Source: Bradyrhizobium embrapense
GTDB lineage: Bacteria; Pseudomonadota; Alphaproteobacteria; Rhizobiales; Xanthobacteraceae
DNA: 64,000 nucleotides
Direction: 5' to 3'
Assembly: GCF_001189235.2 (NCBI RefSeq)
Contig: NZ_LFIP02000002.1
Coordinates: 1,054,411-1,118,410 of the forward strand
Both the position numbers and the translations under genes were made by a program. Under the pieces are notes generated by a model that saw only the letters and a program-made list of their open reading frames with translations, did not search any database and had not been told where the DNA came from. Numbering within the stretch: position 1 is the first letter of the stretch; each line of letters starts with the position of its first letter. Positions 16,148 to 25,359 of this stretch are shown here, one piece after another.

Positions 16148-16660
16148 CTAGCCCTGCTCGGCGGTGCGCTTGGTGCGCTCCCGCGCGCTGGCGTGCACCG
16201 GCGACGATTTCCGCGCGCCGGGGCCCGGATGCACATGGACGTGCTTCGCGCTCAGCGGCGCGCCGCATTCCGAGCAGACCATGACCGGGTCGAACATCTT
16301 CCCGCAGGTCTTGTGTTCGTGCAGCAACGGCCGGCCGCGCGCATCGACCATGTGGACGTTGCCCCAGTGCACGATCGACATGATGATCGGATAGAGGTCG
16401 AGCCCCTTCTGCGTCAGGATGTATTCGTAGCGCTTCGGCGCCTCCTGATAGGGGATCTTTCGCAGCACGCCGAACCGCACCAGCTTCTTCAGCCGGTCGG
16501 CGAGCAGATGCCGCGTGATGCCGAGCGATGCCTGGAAGTCGTCGAACCTGCGGATGCGCAGGAAACATTCGCGCAAGATCAAGAGGCTCCAGCGGTCGCC
16601 GATCACGGCCACCGTGCGGGCCAGCGAGCACGGCTCCTCCTCGAGGGCATCCCATTTCAT
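16148..16660 (-). CDS. HxlR family transcriptional regulator
   Basis: A 170-residue winged-helix regulator. CSLARTVAVIGDRWSLLILR is the HxlR hallmark, followed by FDDFQASLGITRHLLADRL and LVRFGVLRK. The C-terminal extension holds CGKMFDP and CSECGAPL, four Cys that could bind zinc, a variant present in a subset of the family. I chose ATG 16660 because the family core begins right there; an upstream in-frame start at 16693 would overlap the predicted promoter. It is divergent from the catabolic cluster starting at 16869, and the intergenic region carries matched operator palindromes at both promoters, so it is the likely regulator of that cluster and of itself. Confidence 0.9.
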   Translation of the reverse strand: MKWDALEEEPCSLARTVAVIGDRWSLLILRECFLRIRRFDDFQASLGITRHLLADRLKKLVRFGVLRKIPYQEAPKRYEYILTQKGLDLYPIIMSIVHWGNVHMVDARGRPLLHEHKTCGKMFDPVMVCSECGAPLSAKHVHVHPGPGARKSSPVHASARERTKRTAEQG

Positions 16661-16698
16661 CGGCGTCTCCTGCGGTCTGCGGCGGCATCGCAACTAAA

Positions 16699-16727
16699 AT
16701 TCTAAAACAGAACTGACGTCATTTCAA
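16699..16727 (-). promoter_or_regulatory. hxlR promoter with operator
   Basis: On the minus strand TTGAAA (16727-16722) and TAGAAT (16704-16699) are spaced by 17 bases. The dyad TTCTAAAACAGAA (16700-16712) covers the -10. It has the same TTCT..AGAA arms as the operator at 16785-16801. Confidence 0.6.
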
Positions 16728-16779
16728 TATGATGCCTGCGCGATAGCCACCGTCCGGCTATTGGATGACAAATATCATA

Positions 16780-16807
16780 TTGACAGTTCTAAAATAGAAC
16801 TTATGGT
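16780..16807 (+). promoter_or_regulatory. Catabolic operon promoter with operator
   Basis: TTGACA (16780-16785) and TATGGT (16802-16807) are spaced by 16 bases. The spacer is filled by the palindrome AGTTCTAAAATAGAACT (16785-16801), whose seven-base arms are perfect. A repressor bound there would block RNA polymerase. Confidence 0.65.
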
Positions 16808-16868
16808 CCGCCCACCATCAACCAGCGGCGACAGGCGATTTGCCGCCAATCGAAGGGAAGGGCGTTCC

Positions 16869-17507
16869 ATGGCTGCTCCGCTCAAGGTCGAATTCCATTT
16901 CGATTTCGGAAGCCCCAACGCCTATCTCGCCGAGCTTGCGCTGCCCGGGATCGAGAAGCGCACCGGCGTCAAGTTCGACTACATCCCGGTGCTGCTCGGC
17001 GGCGTCTACAAGGCGACCGGCAACATGTCGCCCGGCGAGTCGCTGCGCGGGATCAAGAACAAGCCCGAATACAACGCGCTCGAGACCGAGCGCTTCCTGC
17101 GCCGCCACAACATCACGAAATTCACCACGAACCCGTTCTTTCCGGTCAACACGCTGGCGCTGATGCGCGGCGCGGTGGCCGCCCAGTTCGAGGGCGTGTT
17201 CGAGCCCTATTTCCGCGCGGCCTACAACCACATGTGGGTCGAGCCGAAGAAGATGGACGACCCGCAGGTGTTCCGCGAAGCGTTCCTGTCCTCGGGTCTC
17301 GACATCGACCGTCTGATCGCCCGCGCCCAGCAAGATGACGTCAAGAAGAAGCTGATCGACAACACCAGCGACGCGGTCGCGCGCGGTTCGTTCGGATCGC
17401 CGACCTTCTATGTCGGCAGCGAGATCTTTTTCGGCAAGGACAAGGTGCGCGAAGTCGAGGAAGAGATCGTCGCGCAGTTGGCTGAGAGGCAGCGCAAGAC
17501 TGCTTGA
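16869..17507 (+). CDS. 2-hydroxychromene-2-carboxylate isomerase-like DsbA-family protein
   Basis: A 212-residue thioredoxin-fold protein of the HCCA isomerase/kappa-GST group. The N-terminus FHFDFGSPNAYLAE has Ser in place of the CxxC of DsbA, as in 2-hydroxychromene-2-carboxylate isomerase, a glutathione-dependent enzyme of naphthalene-type ring degradation. The C-terminal half has SFGSPTFYVGSEIFFGKD, the usual cis-Pro strand. ATG 16869 is preceded by GAAGGG. It is the first gene downstream of the HxlR-controlled promoter. The exact substrate is inferred only from the family, and related proteins act on other ring-opened acids. Confidence 0.82.
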   Translation: MAAPLKVEFHFDFGSPNAYLAELALPGIEKRTGVKFDYIPVLLGGVYKATGNMSPGESLRGIKNKPEYNALETERFLRRHNITKFTTNPFFPVNTLALMRGAVAAQFEGVFEPYFRAAYNHMWVEPKKMDDPQVFREAFLSSGLDIDRLIARAQQDDVKKKLIDNTSDAVARGSFGSPTFYVGSEIFFGKDKVREVEEEIVAQLAERQRKTA

Positions 17508-17560
17508 GCGGAAAAGTCCTCAACACAACAAGCCCAAAGGGCAGCGACAGGGAGGTTTCA

Positions 17561-19108
17561 GTGCAGGCGCCGATCCGGATTATCGAAGGAAGTGTCGAAG
17601 GCTTGCCCAACCGCATCCACGAGGTGATCGATCATCACGTGACGGCGACGCCGGATCACCCGGCGCTGATCGACGACAAGGGGCAGCTGACCTATCGCGA
17701 GCTCGATCGAACGGTCAGTCGTGTCGCCGAGGCGCTGCAGGCGCTCGGCATCCGCGCCGGCGACCGCATGATGATCGTGAGCGAGAATTCGATTCCGCTC
17801 GCGTGCCTGCTGCTGGCGGCGAGCCGACTCGATGTCTGGTCGATCGTGGTCAATCCGCGGCTGTCAGCGCGGGAGCTGGATCAGATCAGGGATCACAGCG
17901 GCGCCCGGCGCGTGTTGCTGACCGCCGATGTGTCGCAGGAAGCGGCCGCCCATGCCGCGCGCTACGAGGCTGCCGTGCAGGATGTCGGCCCGCTTCGTGG
18001 CGTCGCCGTCACCGGCCTGAATCTTGCGACCACGGCCGAGCCGGTCGAGGCCGATGGCGCCAACCAGGTCGCAGTCCTGATCTACACGTCGGGCACCACG
18101 GGCACGCCGAAGGGCGTGATGCTGACCCATCGCAATCTGCTGTTCAGCGCCCGGGGCACCGCGGGCTTCCGCAAGATGGCGGCCGACGACGTGCAGTATT
18201 GCGTGCTGCCGATCTCGCATATCGTCGGCATCTCGCTGCTGACCATGACCCTGATGGTGGGCGCCACGGTGCGGCTGGTCGCCAAGTACGATCCGGCCGC
18301 GCTGGTCAAGGCGATGGCTGAAGAGGGCATCACGATCCTGAACGGCGTGCCCGCTACCTATCAGCGCCTGCTTGAATACCGACGCAACGCCGGCCTGCCC
18401 AGGCTCGATCGCGGCCGGTTGCGGGTGATCTCGGTAGCCGGTGCGCCGCTCGACCTCGAACTCAAATCCCGGGTCGAGCAGGAACTCGGGCTGCCGCTGC
18501 TCAACGGCTACGGCATCACCGAATGCTCGCCCGGTATCTCCGGCGTGCGGCCCGACAACCCGCGTGCGGACCACGCGGTCGGCACTGTGATGCCGGGCCT
18601 CGAGGCAAAGCTGGTCGGCCGCGACCTCAGGCCGGTTGCACCGGGCGAGGTCGGCGAGCTGCATGTTCGCGGCCCGAACGTGATGCGCGGCTATTACCGC
18701 GCGCCCGATCTGACCGCCAAGGCGATCGATTCCGACGGCTGGTTCAATACCGGCGACCTGGCCCGCTTCGACAATGACGTCCTCTATATCGTCGGACGCA
18801 CCAAGGAGATGATCATCCGCTCCGGGTTCAACGTCTATCCGGCAGAGATCGAGGCGGTGCTGAGCACGCATGATGCCGTTGTGCAGTGCGCCGTGGTCGG
18901 CCGGCCGGTCGAGGGCAATGAGGAAGTCGTCGCTTTCGTGCAGCTGATCAAGGGTTCGACCGCCACCGTGCAGGACCTGATGGCCCATATTGCTCCGCAA
19001 CTCACCTCGTACAAGCGCCCGTCCGAGATTATCCTGATGGACGCGCTGCCCGCGACATCGACGGGCAAGCTGCTGAAGCACAAGCTCGCGGAGTCGCTGC
19101 GCAGCTGA
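17561..19108 (+). CDS. Acyl-CoA synthetase (AMP-forming)
   Basis: A 515-residue member of the ANL superfamily that activates a carboxylic acid with ATP and CoA. The P-loop-like motif YTSGTTGTPKGVMLTHRN, the adenine motif GYGITECSPG, the hinge WFNTGDLARFD and the C-terminal catalytic Lys in STGKLLKHKL are all present. I chose GTG 17561 because GGGAGG lies six bases upstream; the longer TTG start at 17504 would overlap the preceding stop. It sits directly after the isomerase gene. The acid could be a ring-derived or medium-chain acid, and no residue pattern fixes it. Confidence 0.88.
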   Translation: MQAPIRIIEGSVEGLPNRIHEVIDHHVTATPDHPALIDDKGQLTYRELDRTVSRVAEALQALGIRAGDRMMIVSENSIPLACLLLAASRLDVWSIVVNPRLSARELDQIRDHSGARRVLLTADVSQEAAAHAARYEAAVQDVGPLRGVAVTGLNLATTAEPVEADGANQVAVLIYTSGTTGTPKGVMLTHRNLLFSARGTAGFRKMAADDVQYCVLPISHIVGISLLTMTLMVGATVRLVAKYDPAALVKAMAEEGITILNGVPATYQRLLEYRRNAGLPRLDRGRLRVISVAGAPLDLELKSRVEQELGLPLLNGYGITECSPGISGVRPDNPRADHAVGTVMPGLEAKLVGRDLRPVAPGEVGELHVRGPNVMRGYYRAPDLTAKAIDSDGWFNTGDLARFDNDVLYIVGRTKEMIIRSGFNVYPAEIEAVLSTHDAVVQCAVVGRPVEGNEEVVAFVQLIKGSTATVQDLMAHIAPQLTSYKRPSEIILMDALPATSTGKLLKHKLAESLRS

Positions 19109-19159
19109 AGCTGCGCCGTCACCGCAAGCCAGTTCACTCAAATTCGACCGGAGTACACC

Positions 19160-19897
19160 ATGCAGAAGAGAAACAAGACGGTGGCCGTCATTGGTGCCGG
19201 TGATTTCATCGGCGGCGAGATCGCCAAGAAGTTCGCCTCCGAAGGTTTTACGATCTTCGCCGGCCGCCGCAATGGCGACAAGCTGGCGCCGCTGGTCAAG
19301 GAGATCGAGGCCGCCGGCGGCGAGATCCATGCGCGCTCGCTCGATGCGCGCAAGGAGGAGGAGATCACGGCCTTCCTCAACGACGCCGACAAGCATGCGC
19401 CGCTGGAGGTCTGCATCTTCAACATCGGCGCCAACGTCAATTTCCCGATCCTGGAGACCACCGAACGCGTGTTCCGCAAGGTCTGGGAGATGGCCTGCTA
19501 CTCCGGCTTCCTGGCGGGGCGCGAGGCGGCGCGGCTGATGCTGCCGCGCGGCGAGGGCAACATCTTCTTCACCGGCGCCACCGCCTCGCTGCGCGGCGGC
19601 AGCGGCTATGCCGCCTTTGCCAGCGCCAAGTTCGGCCTGCGCGCCGTGGCGCAGGCGATGGCGCGCGAGCTTGGTCCGAAGAACATCCATGTCGCGCATC
19701 TGATCATCGACTCCGGCGTCGACACCGAATGGGTGCGGCAGCGCCGCATCGAGGCGCTCGGTCCGAACGCGCTCGACAATCCCGATTTGCTGATGCCGCC
19801 CGCTTCGGTCGCGACGTCCTACTGGCAGCTCTACCAGCAGCCGAAGAGCGCCTGGACCTTCGAGCTGGAAATCCGGCCCTTCGGCGAGAAGTGGTAG
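19160..19897 (+). CDS. SDR family oxidoreductase
   Basis: A 245-residue short-chain dehydrogenase. The cofactor motif VAVIGAGDFIGGEIAKKF replaces the classical TGxxxGxG with GAGDFIGG, and the helical NAG motif is replaced by NIGANVNF. The usual YxxxK is replaced by FASAKFGLRA, leaving Lys but no Tyr. It ends with TFELEIRPFGEKW, and the second SDR of this cluster (27392-28093) ends with an almost identical FNVEIRPFGEAW, so the two belong to one atypical subfamily. Its reaction is unknown; the lack of the catalytic Tyr means the standard mechanism may not apply. Confidence 0.85.
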   Translation: MQKRNKTVAVIGAGDFIGGEIAKKFASEGFTIFAGRRNGDKLAPLVKEIEAAGGEIHARSLDARKEEEITAFLNDADKHAPLEVCIFNIGANVNFPILETTERVFRKVWEMACYSGFLAGREAARLMLPRGEGNIFFTGATASLRGGSGYAAFASAKFGLRAVAQAMARELGPKNIHVAHLIIDSGVDTEWVRQRRIEALGPNALDNPDLLMPPASVATSYWQLYQQPKSAWTFELEIRPFGEKW

Positions 19898-19909
19898 GGA
19901 GCATCACAG

Positions 19910-21091
19910 ATGGAGCTCGCGCTATCTCCTGAAGACGCGGCGTTTCGCGACGAAGTCCGCGCCTTCATCAAGGACAACTATCCGGCGGAGATGCGCGTCC
20001 CCAATCCGGAGACCGATCTCTCCAAGGAGCAGATGCTGCTCTGGCATCGGATCCTGCACAAGAAAGGCTGGATCGCACCGCTCTGGCCCAAGGAATATGG
20101 CGGGCCCGGCTGGTCGATCACCCGGCGCTTCATCTTCGAGCAGGAGACGACGCGCGCCGGCACGATGCCGCCGCTGGCGTTCAGCGTCACGATGGTTGGC
20201 CCGGTGATCTACACGTTCGGCAACGCGGCACAGAAGGCAAAATTCTTGCCGCGTATCCTGTCCGGCGAGGACTGGTGGTGTCAGGGTTATTCGGAGCCGG
20301 GCTCCGGTTCCGATCTCGCCACCGTCCGCACCAAGGCGGTGCGCGACGGCGACTACTACATCGTCAACGGCCACAAGACCTGGACTACGCTGGCGCAGCA
20401 CGCCGACTGGATCTTCTGCCTGGTCCGCACCGATCCTACCGCGAAGCCGCAGTCCGGCATTTCGTTCCTCCTGATCGACATGAAGTCGCCAGGTGTGACG
20501 GTCCGCCCGATCATCACCATCGACGGCTCGCACGAGGTCAACGACGTCTTCCTGGAGAACGTCCGTGTCCCCGCAGAGAACCTGATCGGCGAGGAAAACA
20601 AGGGCTGGACCTACGCCAAATTCCTGCTCGGCAATGAGCGAACCAGCATGGCCGGCATCGGCCGCTCGACGCGCTACATCGAGCGGCTGAAGAAGATCGT
20701 GAAGGCCGAGATCCCGGAAGACGATCCCGCGCATCTGGAATTCATCAGGGATATCGCCCGCGTCGAGCTCGACGTGCTGGCGCTGGAGGCGACCGAGCTG
20801 CGCGTCGTTGCCCAGATGGCGCGCGGCATCGACCCGGGACCGGCGGCATCGCTGTTCAAGATCCGCGGCACCGAGATTTTCCAGGATATCACCGAGCTGA
20901 CGCATCGAGCGATCGGCAATTACGGCCTTGCGATCCGCGAGCAGCCGGCCAGCGCCAATCACTTCATGCCGGGGCCGGACTACGGCCATACGGCATCGGA
21001 GAAATATCTCAACTCGCGCAAGCTCTCGATCTACGGCGGATCGAACGAGATCCAGCGCAACATCATCGCGAAGGCGGTGCTTGGACTCTAG
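19910..21091 (+). CDS. Acyl-CoA dehydrogenase (large type)
   Basis: A 393-residue flavoprotein. It has MELALSPEDAAFRDEVRAFI at the start, the FAD/substrate loop CQGYSEPGSGSDLA, and YGGSNEIQRNIIAKAVLGL at the C-terminus, all characteristic of acyl-CoA dehydrogenases. It starts 12 bases after the SDR stop. Paired with the next gene, which encodes a smaller and more divergent ACAD, it resembles the two-subunit heteromeric ACADs (FadE/ChsE-like) used on ring or side-chain CoA esters in sterol and cyclic-acid degradation. Heteromer formation is inferred from the pairing. Confidence 0.9.
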   Translation: MELALSPEDAAFRDEVRAFIKDNYPAEMRVPNPETDLSKEQMLLWHRILHKKGWIAPLWPKEYGGPGWSITRRFIFEQETTRAGTMPPLAFSVTMVGPVIYTFGNAAQKAKFLPRILSGEDWWCQGYSEPGSGSDLATVRTKAVRDGDYYIVNGHKTWTTLAQHADWIFCLVRTDPTAKPQSGISFLLIDMKSPGVTVRPIITIDGSHEVNDVFLENVRVPAENLIGEENKGWTYAKFLLGNERTSMAGIGRSTRYIERLKKIVKAEIPEDDPAHLEFIRDIARVELDVLALEATELRVVAQMARGIDPGPAASLFKIRGTEIFQDITELTHRAIGNYGLAIREQPASANHFMPGPDYGHTASEKYLNSRKLSIYGGSNEIQRNIIAKAVLGL

Positions 21092-21164
21092 AGCATGATG
21101 CTCAAACAAGGACTCGCAGCGCATCACATTGCGCTTTGGCGACAGCGGCACGACAGAGGATCGG

Positions 21165-22295
21165 ATGGATATCCAGTTCACGGAAGAGCAGGAATTGTTG
21201 CGGTCCAGCGTGCAGCGGCTGCTGCGCGACCGGTATGATTTCGATGCGCGCCGCAGGATCGTCGCGAGCGAAGACGGCTTCAGCCGCAAGCATTGGGCCG
21301 AATTCGCCGAGCTCGGCCTGCTCGCCGCGCCATTCTCGGAAGCCGTGGGCGGCCTCGGCGGCGGTCCGCTGTCGACCATGATCATCATGCAGGAGTTCGG
21401 CCGGCATCTCGTGGTCGAGCCCTTCGTCGAGACCGTCGTGGTTGCGGGTGGCCTGCTCGAGCAGGCAGGGTCCGACGCGCAGAGGCAGGCCTTCATTGCG
21501 GACATCATCGCGGGATCGAAGCTGTGGGCCCTCGCTTGGTCCGAGAAGGGCTCGCGGTTCGATCTTGCTACCGTTACCACCACGGCGCGCCGCGACGGTG
21601 ACGGCTACGTCCTCACCGGCGAGAAGACGGCGGTGATGGCCGCGCCCTGGGCGGATTATCTGATCGTCTCCGCGCGCACCTCGGGTCATCGCCACGATCG
21701 CGGCGGCGTCAGCCTGTTCGTGATCGATCGCCACGCCGCCAATCTCGATTTGCAGAGCTTCAGGACGATCGATGGCCGCCGGGCGGCCGAGATCAACCTG
21801 CGCGGTGTGCGCGGCGAGCTGCTCGGCAAGGAGGGCGACGGCGTTGCCGCGCTGGAAGCCTGCCGCAACCGCGCCATCGGCGCGCTCTGTGCCGAGGCAG
21901 TCGGCGCGATCGGCGAGTTGAACGACGCAACCCTCGACTACTCCAAGACGCGCAAGCAGTTCGGCGTCACGATCGGCAGCTTCCAGGTGCTGCAGCACCG
22001 GATGGTCGACATGTTCATCGCGCATCAGGAGGCGCTGTCCCTGATGCAGCATCTCTCGCTCAGCCTTGCCGATGATGATGCCGGGATTTCCCGGCTGGCT
22101 TCCGGCGCAAAGTCCAAGATCGGCTATGCCGGCAAGGTTGTGGCCGACCAGGCGGTGCAGCTGCATGGCGGCATGGGCATGACCGATGAGCTCAATGTCG
22201 GCCACTACTTCAAGCGGATTTCCTCCATCAACATCCAGTTCGGCGATCCCGCCTACCACGTGCTGCGCTACGCGCAGCTCGACGCGGCCGCTTAA
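21165..22295 (+). CDS. Acyl-CoA dehydrogenase (second subunit-like)
   Basis: A 376-residue ACAD. ATG 21165 begins MDIQFTEEQELLRSSVQRLL, the standard N-terminal helix. The middle region (LAWSEKGSRFDLATV) lacks the GSG loop of the first ACAD, and the C-terminus is VQLHGGMGMTDELNVGHYFK, as in the small partner of heteromeric ACADs. It follows the first ACAD by about 70 bases and precedes thiolase by 17. The pair probably forms one alpha/beta dehydrogenase. Confidence 0.88.
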   Translation: MDIQFTEEQELLRSSVQRLLRDRYDFDARRRIVASEDGFSRKHWAEFAELGLLAAPFSEAVGGLGGGPLSTMIIMQEFGRHLVVEPFVETVVVAGGLLEQAGSDAQRQAFIADIIAGSKLWALAWSEKGSRFDLATVTTTARRDGDGYVLTGEKTAVMAAPWADYLIVSARTSGHRHDRGGVSLFVIDRHAANLDLQSFRTIDGRRAAEINLRGVRGELLGKEGDGVAALEACRNRAIGALCAEAVGAIGELNDATLDYSKTRKQFGVTIGSFQVLQHRMVDMFIAHQEALSLMQHLSLSLADDDAGISRLASGAKSKIGYAGKVVADQAVQLHGGMGMTDELNVGHYFKRISSINIQFGDPAYHVLRYAQLDAAA

Positions 22296-22312
22296 AATCA
22301 GAGAGGCTAAGC

Positions 22313-23500
22313 ATGTCACAGGATGCAGTCATCGTTTCCACCGCGCGCACCGGCGTCGGCAAGGCCTATCGCGGCGCGCTCAACAACACCGACGGCCCGA
22401 CCCTCGCCGGCCATGTAATGGCCGAGGCCGTCAAGCGCGCCGGCATCGCGCCCGGCGAGGTCGAGGACGTGGTGATGGGCTGCGCCATGCAGCAGGGCAC
22501 CATGGTGATGAACGTCGCGCGCAAGGGCGCGATCCGCGCAGGGCTTCCGGTCACGGTTGCCGGCACCACCATCGACCGGCAATGTGCTTCCGGTCTGCAG
22601 GCGATCGCGGTCGCGGCACGGTCAGTGATGCTCGATGGCGTCGAGATCGCGATCGGCGGCGGCATCGAGTCGATCAGCCTGGTGCAGAACGAGCACATGA
22701 ATTGGTTCCATGCCGTCGACGACGAGCTGATGGCGATGAAGCCCGAGATGTACATGTCGATGCTGGAGACGGCGGAGGTCGTCGCCGAGCGTTACGGGAT
22801 CGGCCGCGACAAGCAGGACGAGTACAGCCTCGAGTGCCAGCGCCGCGTCGGCGCCGCGCTGCAGGGCGGCCGCTTCAACGACGAGATCGTGCCGTTCACG
22901 ACCAAGATGGCGGTGGTCAACAAGGACACCAAGGAAGTGAGCTTCCAGCAGGTGACGCTGGCCAAGGATGAAGGTCCACGTCCCGACACCACCGCGGACG
23001 GTCTGGCAAAAATCAAGCCGGTGTTCGAGGGCAAGACCATCAGCGCCGGCAATGCCAGCCAACTCTCGGACGGCGCCTCGGCCTGCGTGATCATGAGCGA
23101 CAAGATCGCCGCGCAGAAGGGGCTGAAGCCGCTCGGCATCTTCCGCGGCTTCGTCGCCGCCGGCGTCGAGCCGGACGAGATGGGCGTCGGCCCGGTCGCG
23201 GCGATCCCGCGGCTGTTGAAGCGGCACAATCTGAAGATCGACGATATCGATCTCTGGGAGCTCAACGAGGCCTATGCGGTGCAGGTGATCTATTGCCGCG
23301 ACAAGCTCGGCATCGATCCGGACAAGCTCAACGTCAACGGCGGGTCGATCGCGATCGGCCATCCCTATGGCATGACCGGCGCGCGGCTCACCGGCCATCT
23401 CCTGCTCGAGGGCCGGCGGCGCAAGGCCAAATACGGCGTGGTGACCATGTGCATCGGCGGCGGCATGGGCGCGGCCGGCCTGTTTGAAATCGTCCACTGA
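22313..23500 (+). CDS. Acetyl-CoA C-acyltransferase (thiolase)
   Basis: A 395-residue thiolase. The acyl-accepting Cys is in DRQCASGLQA (Cys91), the general-base His in NGGSIAIGHPYGMTGAR, and the second Cys in TMCIGGGMGAA near the C-terminus. All are intact, so it should cleave 3-ketoacyl-CoA with CoA, releasing acetyl-CoA. It completes a beta-oxidation-like set with the ligase, ACADs and crotonase of this cluster. Confidence 0.93.
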   Translation: MSQDAVIVSTARTGVGKAYRGALNNTDGPTLAGHVMAEAVKRAGIAPGEVEDVVMGCAMQQGTMVMNVARKGAIRAGLPVTVAGTTIDRQCASGLQAIAVAARSVMLDGVEIAIGGGIESISLVQNEHMNWFHAVDDELMAMKPEMYMSMLETAEVVAERYGIGRDKQDEYSLECQRRVGAALQGGRFNDEIVPFTTKMAVVNKDTKEVSFQQVTLAKDEGPRPDTTADGLAKIKPVFEGKTISAGNASQLSDGASACVIMSDKIAAQKGLKPLGIFRGFVAAGVEPDEMGVGPVAAIPRLLKRHNLKIDDIDLWELNEAYAVQVIYCRDKLGIDPDKLNVNGGSIAIGHPYGMTGARLTGHLLLEGRRRKAKYGVVTMCIGGGMGAAGLFEIVH

Positions 23501-23521
23501 TCGGAAGCGTGGGAGAGACTT

Positions 23522-24532
23522 GTGAAGACAGCAATCACTGAATTGTTCGGCATCCAGCATCCGATCATCCAGGGCGGCATGCACTATGTCGGCTTCGCTG
23601 AAATGGCGGCCGCGGTGTCCAACGCCGGCGGCCTCGGCATCATCACCGGCCTGACTCAGCGGACGCCGGAACTGCTGGCCAAGGAGATCGCGCGTTGCCG
23701 CGACATGACCGACAAGCCGATCGGCGTGAACCTCACCTTCCTGCCGAGCTTCACCGCGCCGCCCTATCCGGAATACATCGCGGCGATCCGCGAGGGCGGT
23801 GTCAAGGCGGTGGAAACCGCGGGCCGCAGCCCGGAGCAGTACATGCCGGCGCTGAAGGCGGCCGGCATCAAGGTGATCCACAAATGCACCTCGGTGCGGC
23901 ATTCGCTGAAGGCCGAGAAGATCGGCTGCGACGCGGTCAGCGTCGACGGCTTCGAGTGCGGCGGCCATCCCGGCGAGGACGACATCCCGAACATGATCTT
24001 GCTGCCGCGCGCGGCGGACGAGCTTAAGATCCCGTTCGTCGCCTCGGGCGGCATGGCCGATGCGCGCAGCCTCGTTGCCGCGCTGTCGATGGGCGCGTCC
24101 GGCATGAACATGGGCACGCGCTTCATCGCGACCAAGGAAGCGCCGGTCCATGCCAATGTGAAGCAGGCGCTGCTCGATGCCGACGAGCTCGACACCCGCC
24201 TTGTGATGCGTGCGCTGCGCAACACCGAACGGGTGCTGAAGAACAAGGGCGTCGACGAACTGCTCGAGATCGAGCGGGAGAAGGGCGCCAAGCTGAAGAT
24301 CGAGGACATCCACGAGCAGGTCGCCGGCGTCTACCCGAAAGTGATGATCGACGGCGAGATGGATGCCGGGGCCTGGAGCTGCGGCATGGTGGTCGGCTTG
24401 ATCCACGACATTCCGACCGTCAAGGAGCTGATCGATCGCATCATGAGCGAGGCCGAAGCGATCATCCGGCAACGGCTGACCGGCTTCCTCGACGGCAGGT
24501 TCGAAACCACGGCGGCCCGCGCGGTCGCCTGA
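23522..24532 (+). CDS. Nitronate monooxygenase family flavoprotein
   Basis: A 336-residue TIM-barrel FMN protein of the NMO/2-nitropropane dioxygenase and enoyl reductase-like group. It starts FGIQHPIIQGGMHYVGFAEM, with GVNLTFLP, then DGFECGGHPGEDD containing the catalytic-type His, and VASGGMADARSLVAALSMGA for phosphate binding. The start is GTG 23522 after GGGAGAG. Members of this subfamily embedded in beta-oxidation clusters are often not nitronate oxidases; an enoyl-CoA reductase-like redox role is possible. Confidence 0.85.
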   Translation: MKTAITELFGIQHPIIQGGMHYVGFAEMAAAVSNAGGLGIITGLTQRTPELLAKEIARCRDMTDKPIGVNLTFLPSFTAPPYPEYIAAIREGGVKAVETAGRSPEQYMPALKAAGIKVIHKCTSVRHSLKAEKIGCDAVSVDGFECGGHPGEDDIPNMILLPRAADELKIPFVASGGMADARSLVAALSMGASGMNMGTRFIATKEAPVHANVKQALLDADELDTRLVMRALRNTERVLKNKGVDELLEIEREKGAKLKIEDIHEQVAGVYPKVMIDGEMDAGAWSCGMVVGLIHDIPTVKELIDRIMSEAEAIIRQRLTGFLDGRFETTAARAVA

Positions 24533-24544
24533 CGGGAGAGTGCC

Positions 24545-25318
24545 ATGACCGAGCATGTCAAAGTGGAAGTCGCCGCCGGCGTCATGACGCTGACCTTGCA
24601 GCGGACCGAGAAGAAGAATGCGCTCACCGGCGCGATGTATGACGCGATGTCGAACGCGTTGAAGCAGGCCGAGGCGGATCCAGCCGTCCGCGTGATCCTG
24701 TTCCAGGGCGACGGCGACAGCTTCACAGCAGGCAACGACCTGGCCGATTTCGCGAGCCAGGCGCGCGGCGAGAGCGTGGTCGATAGCCCCGCGCATCGCT
24801 TCATCGAGACCATCAGCAAGGTCGGCAAGCCGCTGGTCGCGGCCGTGCAGGGCAATGCGGTCGGCGTCGGCACCACCATGCTGCTGCACTGCGACCTCGT
24901 CTATCTCGCCGAGAGTGCGCGGCTGATCACGCCCTTCGTCAACCTGGCGCTGGTGCCGGAAGCGGCATCGAGCTGGCTGCTTCCCTTGAGGATCGGGCAC
25001 GCGCGCGCCTATGCGATGTTCGCGCTCGGCGAGCCGATGGACGCGCAGGGAGCGCTGGCATCCGGCCTTGCCAACGCCGTGGTGCCGCTGGCTGATCTGC
25101 GCAAGAAAGCCCATGACGCGGCGATCGCATTGACCAAGCGGCCGGCGGGTTCGCTCGGCATGACCAAGCAGCTGATGCGCGAGCAGCAGCGGATCGCAGC
25201 GCAGATTGCCGAAGAAGGCGTGCTGTTCAAGCAGCGGCTGACGACGCCCGAGGCGCGCGAGGCCTTTGCCGCATTCGCCGAGCGGCGACAGCCGGATTTC
25301 ACCAAGCTGTCGGCCTGA
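24545..25318 (+). CDS. Enoyl-CoA hydratase/isomerase (crotonase family)
   Basis: A 257-residue crotonase. The CoA-binding loop is FTAGNDLADF, the oxyanion-hole segment is VQGNAVGVGTTMLLHCDLVY, and the catalytic region is LALVPEAASSWLLP, with the single Glu arrangement common in delta3-enoyl-CoA isomerases and PaaG-like enzymes. It is 12 bases after the NMO-type gene and in the same transcript by spacing. It would hydrate or isomerise an unsaturated acyl-CoA produced by the ACAD pair. Confidence 0.9.
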   Translation: MTEHVKVEVAAGVMTLTLQRTEKKNALTGAMYDAMSNALKQAEADPAVRVILFQGDGDSFTAGNDLADFASQARGESVVDSPAHRFIETISKVGKPLVAAVQGNAVGVGTTMLLHCDLVYLAESARLITPFVNLALVPEAASSWLLPLRIGHARAYAMFALGEPMDAQGALASGLANAVVPLADLRKKAHDAAIALTKRPAGSLGMTKQLMREQQRIAAQIAEEGVLFKQRLTTPEAREAFAAFAERRQPDFTKLSA

Positions 25319-25359
25319 CCGACAGTGGGATCCACGGACACATTGAGGGAGTGACAAGC

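Noticed and set aside
22622..25357. 911-codon minus-strand frame opposite thiolase, NMO-type and crotonase genes
   Set aside because: Its composition mirrors the antisense of three clear enzymes, and it crosses their gene boundaries without any recognisable domain.
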